Shown here: piece after piece, positions 57,689 to 64,000 of the stretch
Position numbering within the stretch: the stretch's first letter is position 1
How the letters are laid out: the number at the start of each line of letters is the position of its first letter
From: Paenibacillus sp. OK003
GTDB lineage: Bacteria > Bacillota > Bacilli > Paenibacillales > Paenibacillaceae
Assembly: GCF_900109515.1 (NCBI RefSeq)
Contig: NZ_FOBD01000018.1
Coordinates: 1 to 64,000, forward strand
Direction: 5' to 3'
DNA length: 64,000 nucleotides
Translations under genes and position numbers: made by a program
The notes under the pieces: generated by a model
What the model was told of the DNA's origin: nothing
The model's input: only the letters and a program-made list of their open reading frames with translations
Databases searched by the model: none

Positions 57689-59221
57689 ATGAAAGGTTTC
57701 AGAGGCATACGCCAACCGGGCAAGAACCGGGAACACGAACAATCCGGGGAACACCGGACGGCCGAAGACAAAAACAACATGAGCATGTCCAACTTCAGTG
57801 GTAACAAAAAGCGCGTTCTGGCCTCGCGCAAATGGATCATTACAGCAGCATGCGGTTTATTCATCGCTGCATCGATCGGATTCGCAGGCAAACAATACGT
57901 TGCTGCAAACACCGTCCCATATTATAAAGTGATGGTCAAAGGAACTGAGATTGGTACCATCATGGATGAGGCGCAATTACAGAAATTATTTGCAGACAAA
58001 ACCGAGGAATTCCAAAATAAATATCCAGACGCGGAAATGGTGCTGAACACAGACGGCATCACGACCGAAACGATTAAAGCATACAAACCCGTAGTGAACA
58101 GCGATGAGACGCTGGACAAGCTGGGCGACATGCTTACCGCCTATGCCAAGGGTGTAGAGCTCAAGGTAGACGGTGAAGTGATCGGCATTGTGAAGGATCA
58201 GGCAACAGCAGATGCGATTCTGGAACAAGTGCAGAACAAGTACATATCGGCATCGGCTGTGCGCAGTTCGCTCAAGACGAAGTCGGTATCGGCAAACTCA
58301 TCGAAGAAAGCCGAGGGACCAAGTACTACGCTGAAGTCGGTGGGCATCAAGGAAGATGTAGCGACAGATGTGGTGAAGGCTGATCCAAATAAAATATGGG
58401 ATGTGTCCGAGGCGGTTGAAGCTTTAACCGTTGGTAAAGACGCGCCTGTAACTTATGTGGTGCGTGAAGGAGATACGATCTCTTCCATTGCTGCCAAATA
58501 CGAAATTACGCAAAGCGAGATTCGCAAACATAATCCGGGCATCAAAGAAACGTCGCTGCAAATTGGGGACGAGCTTACACTGACGGTGCCAAAACCAGCC
58601 GTTACGGTTAAATCGGTAGAGCAGGTGGTTGAACAGATTGAGATTAAACCACAGGTGGAAGTACGCAAAAGTGCTGAGCTCAAAGCAGGCACAACCAAAG
58701 TGGTGCGTCCAGGGCAAACCGGTCTGAAAAGCATGCAATATCGGATAACGAAGGAAAATGGTGAAGTCGTTCAGGAAGAATGGCTTGGCCAGGAAGTCAT
58801 CAAGTCAGCGGTTACTGAAGTAGTTCTGAGTGGAACTAAAGTGGTCGGTGAAGGTACAGGTGAATTTGCTTGGCCGGTATCGAACGCTACGATGAGCAGC
58901 AGCTTTGGACAACGCTGGGGTCGCCAGCACAAAGGTGTCGATCTTGTAGGTAACCGGGACGTGAAAGCGTCTGATGAGGGCGTGATTACTTTTGCAGGAC
59001 AGAAGAGTGGTTATGGCAATGTGATTATTATTAACCATCGTAATGGATACGAAACACTGTATGGGCACTTGAACAGCATCGGTGTTAAGGTTGGACAAGT
59101 CGTTGAAAAAGGTGAGAGCATCGGCGTCATGGGCAACACGGGCCGTTCGACCGGAACACATCTGCATTTCGAGATTATCAAGAACGGAACGGTGGAAAAT
59201 CCGTTGACATACTTGAACTAG
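57689..59221 (+). CDS. M23 peptidoglycan endopeptidase with LysM and G5 domains
   Basis: 510 aa. A basic N-terminus, a membrane helix at ~48-70, an N-terminal region of unknown fold, a LysM domain (~250-298, VTYVVREGDTISSIAAKYEITQSEIRKHNPGI), a G5 domain (~300-385) and a C-terminal M23 peptidase with zinc ligands in HKGVDL and GTHLHFE. It should cut peptidoglycan cross-bridges while held to the wall. A WalR box in its promoter and its position before walRK make it a likely WalR regulon member. ATG at 57689 after AAAGGAGAG. Confidence 0.93.
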   Translation: MKGFRGIRQPGKNREHEQSGEHRTAEDKNNMSMSNFSGNKKRVLASRKWIITAACGLFIAASIGFAGKQYVAANTVPYYKVMVKGTEIGTIMDEAQLQKLFADKTEEFQNKYPDAEMVLNTDGITTETIKAYKPVVNSDETLDKLGDMLTAYAKGVELKVDGEVIGIVKDQATADAILEQVQNKYISASAVRSSLKTKSVSANSSKKAEGPSTTLKSVGIKEDVATDVVKADPNKIWDVSEAVEALTVGKDAPVTYVVREGDTISSIAAKYEITQSEIRKHNPGIKETSLQIGDELTLTVPKPAVTVKSVEQVVEQIEIKPQVEVRKSAELKAGTTKVVRPGQTGLKSMQYRITKENGEVVQEEWLGQEVIKSAVTEVVLSGTKVVGEGTGEFAWPVSNATMSSSFGQRWGRQHKGVDLVGNRDVKASDEGVITFAGQKSGYGNVIIINHRNGYETLYGHLNSIGVKVGQVVEKGESIGVMGNTGRSTGTHLHFEIIKNGTVENPLTYLN

Positions 59222-59237
59222 TTATATCGCAATCCAG

Positions 59238-59276
59238 GGCAAGGTTGGCAGTTAATGCTGGCCTTGTTTTTTGCTG
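59238..59276 (+). terminator. M23 peptidase terminator
   Basis: CAAGG/CCTTG with inner TGGCA/TGCTGG forms an imperfect stem (about 59241-59269) followed by T6. The gap to walR (59277-59485) has no gene and no clear promoter. Confidence 0.75.
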
Positions 59277-59485
59277 CTGTAAAATTTTTTCAGTTTGAGG
59301 TGCACATTGGCCCTGATCGGGATGTGACGGTGCTTCAGGTATGTTAAACTATAGACTATAGGCAACAAGCCATATGAGCTAGAATATAGTCCATGAAAAC
59401 GTAGGAAACACAATTTTATATAAGATGAATAAGAGAGATAGACCGCTAAGGCGGATCAAGCAGGATATAGGGGTGAAGACAGCCG

Positions 59486-60208
59486 ATGCAGGGGAAGATT
59501 TTGGTGGTGGACGATGAACAGCCCATTGCGGACATTCTGAAGTTTAATTTGGAAAAAGAGGGGTACGAGGTCATCTGCGCATTTGATGGCATTCGTGCGG
59601 TTGAATTGGCGTTATCCGAGAAGCCGGATCTGATGCTGCTGGACCTGATGCTGCCAGGTAAGGATGGTATGGATGTGTGCCGCGAGGTGCGTGCCCATCT
59701 GGAGATGCCGATCATTATGCTGACCGCAAAGGATGGCGAGATCGACAAGGTGCTCGGTCTGGAGCTGGGCGCGGATGATTACGTGACGAAGCCTTTCAGT
59801 ACGCGCGAGCTGCTCGCTCGGGTGAAAGCACAGATGCGCAGACGGCAGAAGCCTGCCATTACGGCTGAAGCGCCGGAAGACGAAGAGAAGCAGGTCATGC
59901 GTTTATTTGATCTGGCGTTTGATATGGACATGTATACAGCTTACAAAGGCGGCGAACCGCTGGATCTGACCCACCGTGAGTACGAACTTCTCTATTATAT
60001 GGCGAAGCATTCCGGCAAGGTCATGACACGTGAACATCTACTGCAGGCGGTATGGGGATATGAATATTTCGGGGATGTTCGTACCGTGGATGTTACGATT
60101 CGTCGTCTGCGTGAGAAGATTGAGGAGAACCCGAGCAAACCGGAAACGATTCTGACTCGCCGCGGGCTGGGTTATCTCGTGCGCAGTCCCAAAAGCGTGG
60201 GGATATAA
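59486..60208 (+). CDS. walR: Response regulator WalR (YycF)
   Basis: 240 aa. Essential regulator of cell-wall hydrolase genes. Receiver domain (1-120) with acidic D9/D10, phosphorylation site D53 in LLLDLMLPG and K in VTKPFS; OmpR-type winged helix (~135-235) with [16 protein letters not shown] and [11 protein letters not shown] at 59486, 10 bases after AGGGGTG. Overlaps walK by one base. Confidence 0.96.
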   Translation: MQGKILVVDDEQPIADILKFNLEKEGYEVICAFDGIRAVELALSEKPDLMLLDLMLPGKDGMDVCREVRAHLEMPIIMLTAKDGEIDKVLGLELGADDYVTKPFSTRELLARVKAQMRRRQKPAITAEAPEDEEKQVMRLFDLAFDMDMYTAYKGGEPLDLTHREYELLYYMAKHSGKVMTREHLLQAVWGYEYFGDVRTVDVTIRRLREKIEENPSKPETILTRRGLGYLVRSPKSVGI

Positions 60209-62058
60209 TGGGGCGTTTCTCGCGATTTTCGTTCTTTCGAACGATTCAGGCGAAACTGATTATTATCTATGTACTGCTGATTCTGATTGCGATGCAACTG
60301 ATCGGCGTTTATTTTGTGAGTGCGATGAAGAACTCGCTGACCAGCAACTTCACTGAGGATTTGCAGGCACGTGCAGAGATGCTGTCGGTGCTTGTGGGAG
60401 AGACGATGGCTGGTGGGGAAGCTGAGGCTGGCGAGGACAAAACGGAAAACCTGCGTGTGTTGGTAAACAGCCTGTTCAACATTAACGGCGCCGAGATTCA
60501 GGTGCTGGATGCCAGCGGCAAAGTGCTGACCACCTCGCTCAGTTCCCACTCAGACTATGTTGGGCGCAAAAACACCCAAACCGTTGTCAGCCGTGCGCTG
60601 CAAGGCATTCGGGACAATGAGGAATATATCGTGGACGAGGATAATGTTCGCAAAAAGGTCGTTGCCAAGCCGGTGCTGTCCGGCGGCAAGATTGTCGGCG
60701 CGGTCTACATCGCCGCTTCGATGAATGAGTTATATGCCACAATGGAGGGCATTAACAAGATTTTTATCTCCGGCATTTTGATTGCCTTGGTATTAACCGC
60801 AGTGCTTGGTGTCATTCTGTCACATACGATTACGCAGCCGATCAAGGAAGTTACCCGAAGGGCGACGGCGGTCGCGGAAGGCAACTTCGATCAGCAGACG
60901 CCTGTATTCGGAACGGATGAGATTGGACAGCTCAGTCGGGCGTTCAACTATATGACTAGCAGATTGCGAGATGCACTCTCCCAGAACGAAGAGGAGAAGG
61001 AGAAGCTCACGTCCATTCTGACCAATATGAGTGATGGCGTGGTCGCCACGGACGAATATGGCAAAGTCATTCTGGTGAACCGGCGTGCCAGCAGCATTCT
61101 GGGCATGCGTCCGGCGGACATTGAAGGAAGGCACTTTGCCGTATTGCTCGGCATTGATCCGGAAGATGCGGAAGCGTTAGCCAGTGGTTTTACAGGCTCG
61201 ACGCTGCTCCAGATTGCACCTGCGGGACAGGAAGATCCTGTTGTTATCCGCATGACGTTTACACCGGTTCATCGTCGTGAACTGGGCATTACCGGCACGA
61301 TCGCTGTGCTTCAGGACGTTACGGAGCAGGAAGAACTGGAAGCTTCACGGCGTGAATTTGTGGCGAATGTCTCTCATGAGCTGCGTACACCGTTGACTAC
61401 TATTAAGAGCTACGCGGAAGCGCTGGATGATGGGGCTCTTGAAGATCCGCAGCTCGCTGGACGATTCGTTGGGGTAATCCAGAATGAGACGGAGCGAATG
61501 ATACGACTGGTTACGGATCTGCTGCATTTATCGCGGCTTGATTCCAAAGAGGCTTTGCTACGGAAACAGCCAACTGACATCCTGGAAATGTTGGAGGAAG
61601 TGACGGATCGATTCTCGTTTCAGATGCATCAGAAGGATATTCAGCCTGTGTTGTCTGTAGAGAATGATATTCCGGCTGTTCCGCTGGATCGCGATCAGAT
61701 TGACCAGGTGCTGGATAATGTCGTGTCCAATGCGCTGAAATATACATTAGAAGGCGGCACTATTACGATTGCGGCTAGACGCAGTGATGAACACACACTT
61801 GCCATCTCGGTATCGGATACCGGAATGGGTATCCCACAGCGCGATCTGGATCGCATTTTTGAGCGGTTTTATCGGGTGGACAAGGCTCGTTCCCGCAGTA
61901 TGGGAGGCACAGGGCTAGGACTGTCCATTGCCCGGGAAATTGTGAAGGCACATGATGGCAATATCTCACTGGAGTCCGAGGTGGACGTGGGGACGACGGT
62001 AACGTTCACACTGCCCATGCGTGAGGAAGGAGGTGAGCACCTTGAAAGAGCGGATTAA
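60208..62058 (+). CDS. walK: Sensor histidine kinase WalK (YycG)
   Basis: 616 aa. TM1 ~15-37, an extracytoplasmic sensor domain, TM2 ~190-212, HAMP (~213-265, TQPIKEVTRRATAVAEGNFDQQTP), PAS (~270-375), HisKA with H in NVSHELRTPLTTIKSYAE, and HATPase with DNVVSNALKYT, VSDTGMGIPQ and GGTGLGLSIARE. Phosphorylates WalR. ATG at 60208; walH starts 17 bases before its end. Confidence 0.96.
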   Translation: MGRFSRFSFFRTIQAKLIIIYVLLILIAMQLIGVYFVSAMKNSLTSNFTEDLQARAEMLSVLVGETMAGGEAEAGEDKTENLRVLVNSLFNINGAEIQVLDASGKVLTTSLSSHSDYVGRKNTQTVVSRALQGIRDNEEYIVDEDNVRKKVVAKPVLSGGKIVGAVYIAASMNELYATMEGINKIFISGILIALVLTAVLGVILSHTITQPIKEVTRRATAVAEGNFDQQTPVFGTDEIGQLSRAFNYMTSRLRDALSQNEEEKEKLTSILTNMSDGVVATDEYGKVILVNRRASSILGMRPADIEGRHFAVLLGIDPEDAEALASGFTGSTLLQIAPAGQEDPVVIRMTFTPVHRRELGITGTIAVLQDVTEQEELEASRREFVANVSHELRTPLTTIKSYAEALDDGALEDPQLAGRFVGVIQNETERMIRLVTDLLHLSRLDSKEALLRKQPTDILEMLEEVTDRFSFQMHQKDIQPVLSVENDIPAVPLDRDQIDQVLDNVVSNALKYTLEGGTITIAARRSDEHTLAISVSDTGMGIPQRDLDRIFERFYRVDKARSRSMGGTGLGLSIAREIVKAHDGNISLESEVDVGTTVTFTLPMREEGGEHLERAD

Positions 62059-63322
62059 ATCTCTGGTGCTTGCTTCCCTCGTCGTTGCCAGTTTGGTACA
62101 AAGTTACTTCTTGATCTATCGTTTGCCCGGTGGGGGCGATTCGATTGTGACGTCAGAGACGAACTATGTGAAAACCGAGAATATGGGCCAGGAGCGCAAT
62201 ATTGAAGATTTAATTTTCCCTGATCAGATGGTTATTCATCTGGGAGAGGACAAACATACGGTGTTTTATCCGGGCAATACGTTCTATCAGTTGATCTATT
62301 CACGGTTGCAGGGACGTACGTTTGATGATTTCCAGCGTCGGAGTGTGCAGTCGGTCAACTGGAATCAGATTCGTAAGGAGAATCCTGGCTTTGAGCTGTC
62401 GTTCAAGGAAGGCATCCCTGTAGCGTTGTTACAGCGCGTGATGCGACTCGGGACAGACTCTCTCTTCCAGGGTGAGACGATTAACCGGATCTCGATCTAT
62501 ACGGCCAAAAATGAAACAAAGGCTCACGCACTGTTCTTCAGCGCCAAAGGCGATGTGGTCTACGAGGCGACGCAGGCGGATCTGACAGTACAGGACGTGC
62601 AGCAGCACGTCGACTTCGGCAGCAGCTGGACACCTTATACGCTGATGGACGGCGGATATTATATCCCGGCAGAAGCACTGGAGACGATTGAGGCTGACGT
62701 GCCTACAGGCCAGTTCACTGTCGAACAAATGCAGCGCAGCCTATTCTTTGATCCAAGCATGACCCGAAATATTCGGGAAAAGGATGGATCGGAGATCTAT
62801 ACAGACAGCAAGCGCAGTCTGCAAGTAAAGCAAGAACAGCGCTGGATTAGCTACACCGATCCAGCGGCACCCCCTGCGGGACAGATTGACGCAGCGAAGG
62901 ATGCGCTGTCCGCGGTTGATTTTGTGAATCAGCATGGCGGCTGGAAAGGTCGTTCGCGCATGATGCTGGACACTACCGATACAAAGACGAAGCTTCAGTT
63001 CCAGCAATATTACAGCAGCTTCCCAATTATGGACTCGATGCAGTTCCGGTTCGGCACGATCAGCATGGAGATGCAGCAGCAGACGGTATCCAGCTATGAA
63101 CGTTCGCTTGAATATCTGAACGAAGGCGCGGAGACGAAGAAATCGGTCACTCTTCCCGGAGGGGACAAGCTGAAGGCGCTCATCCAGAAGGTGGCGGGAA
63201 CCAATCGGAAGGTTGTAGACGTGTATCCGGCGTACCGTCCATCCGGCATTGAGGATGGACTGAAGCTCATCCCGGTGTGGGTAATCCGTTTCGGAAACGG
63301 GGAGGAAACCACCGTTTCTTGA
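62042..63322 (+). CDS. walH: WalK modulator WalH (YycH)
   Basis: 426 aa. One N-terminal membrane helix (~5-27) and a large extracytoplasmic part, as in YycH, which with YycI restrains or tunes WalK at the membrane. Identified by topology, length and place directly after walK. TTG at 62042 lies 8 bases after AAGGAGG within the walK end; an open frame from GTG 62021 overlaps that site. Confidence 0.9.
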   Translation: MKERIKSLVLASLVVASLVQSYFLIYRLPGGGDSIVTSETNYVKTENMGQERNIEDLIFPDQMVIHLGEDKHTVFYPGNTFYQLIYSRLQGRTFDDFQRRSVQSVNWNQIRKENPGFELSFKEGIPVALLQRVMRLGTDSLFQGETINRISIYTAKNETKAHALFFSAKGDVVYEATQADLTVQDVQQHVDFGSSWTPYTLMDGGYYIPAEALETIEADVPTGQFTVEQMQRSLFFDPSMTRNIREKDGSEIYTDSKRSLQVKQEQRWISYTDPAAPPAGQIDAAKDALSAVDFVNQHGGWKGRSRMMLDTTDTKTKLQFQQYYSSFPIMDSMQFRFGTISMEMQQQTVSSYERSLEYLNEGAETKKSVTLPGGDKLKALIQKVAGTNRKVVDVYPAYRPSGIEDGLKLIPVWVIRFGNGEETTVS

Positions 63323-63404
63323 TGGGTTATAGGATATGAAGTCATTTGATATCCGGGCGAGGTTTAGAATCACACGTTAACGGAGGGGGCAGAAATAACC
63401 TGAA

Positions 63405-63535
63405 GAAGCGAAGCTACAAGCTTTCTGAAAGAAAGCTACTTCGGAAGCATAGGCTTCGCCTTTATCCCCGGATTTCTCCCTTGGGAAAAGGGAATCAAGA
63501 AATCTGGGGATAACAGCGATCGGAAGGTTGTTCTG
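63405..63535. repeat. Multi-hairpin element between walH and walI
   Basis: Two adjacent stem-loops. The first is closed by GCGAAGC/GCTTCGC (63409-63415, 63454-63460), with an inner AGCTTTC/GAAAGCT. The second has 16-base arms, TTATCCCC.GATTTCT and AGAAATC.GGGGATAA (about 63464-63479 and 63498-63513), differing at one position, with CCCTT/AAGGG inside. No T run follows, so it is not a classic terminator. The order and the following GCGATCGGAAGG look like a dispersed Paenibacillus intergenic repeat I have seen before, but no second copy is in this window. Confidence 0.6.
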
Positions 63536-63593
63536 ACCACGGAGTGGTAAGTGTGATGGTAGTCGTATTTATCAAATGATGGAGGTGAATGTT

Positions 63594-64000
63594 TTGGATT
63601 GGGGACGGGCGAAAAATGTGTTGATCTATGCCTTCCTGCTGCTCAATCTGGTGCTGGGATACCAGATCTGGATGGATGCGCGGGAGACGGCCGGAGCCAA
63701 TCTGGACTTCACCTCGCTGGCGGATAATACACAACAGGCGATGGAGGAGAAGGGCATTCAGGTGCTGGCTCCTATTCCGAATGAGACGCCGAAGCTACCG
63801 AAGCTGTCGTATGAGTTCATTGAAGATAACAAGACAGGCATTGATGTTGAACTGGAAAATACCGTGGACAGCAAGCTGATCTTCTCGCAAAGCGAGCTGG
63901 AGGATGCACTACAGGACGAGATTCCCCAGATTGGTACGTATCGATGGGATCAGCTGATGGCGGAGGATGGGGCATTTGTGCTTCATCCGTTGGTGGATGG
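63594..64000 (+). CDS. walI: WalK modulator WalI (YycI), 5' part
   Basis: The first 135 codons are present; the gene runs past the window end. TTG 63594 is 6 bases after GGAGGTG and reads MDWGRAKNVLIYAFLLLNLV, a short N-terminal helix typical of YycI, then QIWMDARETAGANLDF. The frame stays open to 64000. WalI is the partner of WalH. It is 271 bases after walH, much further than in B. subtilis, because of the hairpin element. Confidence 0.9.
   Translation, partial: MDWGRAKNVLIYAFLLLNLVLGYQIWMDARETAGANLDFTSLADNTQQAMEEKGIQVLAPIPNETPKLPKLSYEFIEDNKTGIDVELENTVDSKLIFSQSELEDALQDEIPQIGTYRWDQLMAEDGAFVLHPLVD

Noticed and set aside
63464-63513. TTATCCCC and GGGGATAA as DnaA boxes in the wal element
   Set aside because: They are the paired arms of the hairpin, are one or more mismatches from the consensus, and are 46 kb from oriC.

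Overview
The window is the replication-origin region of a Gram-positive endospore former, almost certainly a Paenibacillus. The evidence is the 16S 5' end (its V1 loop looks like the P. amylolyticus/pabuli group), the B. subtilis-like order rpmH-dnaA-dnaN-yaaA-recF-remB-gyrB-gyrA-rrn, sporulation genes (yyaC, a YheC/D ATP-grasp gene, spoIIIJ/jag), an SLH-domain surface protein, and perfect Bacillus-type parS, PurR-box, GntR-operator and WalR-box sequences.

Layout. 1-12473 (leftward): 16S 5' end with two tandem rrn promoters, an HD-GYP gene, gyrA, a rightward YheC/D gene, gyrB, remB, recF, yaaA, dnaN and dnaA. The likely unwinding site (six DnaA-trios plus a perfect DnaA box) lies between dnaN and dnaA at about 11.0 kb. 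12474-17951: a second DnaA-box cluster upstream of dnaA, then a leftward gluconate operon (gntR-gntP-gntK) with two GntR operators, then a third DnaA-box cluster in front of rpmH. The gluconate operon therefore sits inside the space that in B. subtilis is the continuous rpmH-dnaA origin region. 17952-28137 (rightward): rpmH, rnpA, yidC, khpB, mnmE, mnmG, rsmG, a parS site embedded in a terminator, noc, soj/parA and spo0J/parB with an internal parS.

28290-34533: a cysteine-desulfurase-like enzyme, DUF4446, yyaC (opposite strand), DUF3343, an MscS channel, DUF951, tRNA-Ser(CGA), a YjzC-type gene, and rpsF-ssb-rpsR. 34700-49196 is more accessory: an M15 peptidase, an oligopeptide ABC operon (oppDFBCA), a DacF-like protein whose predicted nucleophile serine is glycine, an SLH-S9 peptidase fusion, a DHA2-type efflux pump, an LCP-family protein and a CBS protein. 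49461-54483 is MazG-like, yybS, gdpP, rplI and the replicative helicase. purA follows, with a PurBox pair and a structured leader, then an unrecognised secreted low-complexity protein, an M23/LysM/G5 peptidase carrying a WalR box, and walR-walK-walH-walI (walI runs off the end).

The genes form one growth-control neighbourhood: replication initiation and gyrase on the left, chromosome segregation and nucleoid occlusion on the right, then c-di-AMP turnover and WalRK cell-wall control further out. Most genes run away from oriC; the exceptions are YheC/D, gntRPK, yyaC and yjzC. No CRISPR array, phage or transposase was seen. The observations most worth following are the split origin, the parS/terminator palindrome, the multi-hairpin element between walH and walI, and the DacF-like protein without its serine.
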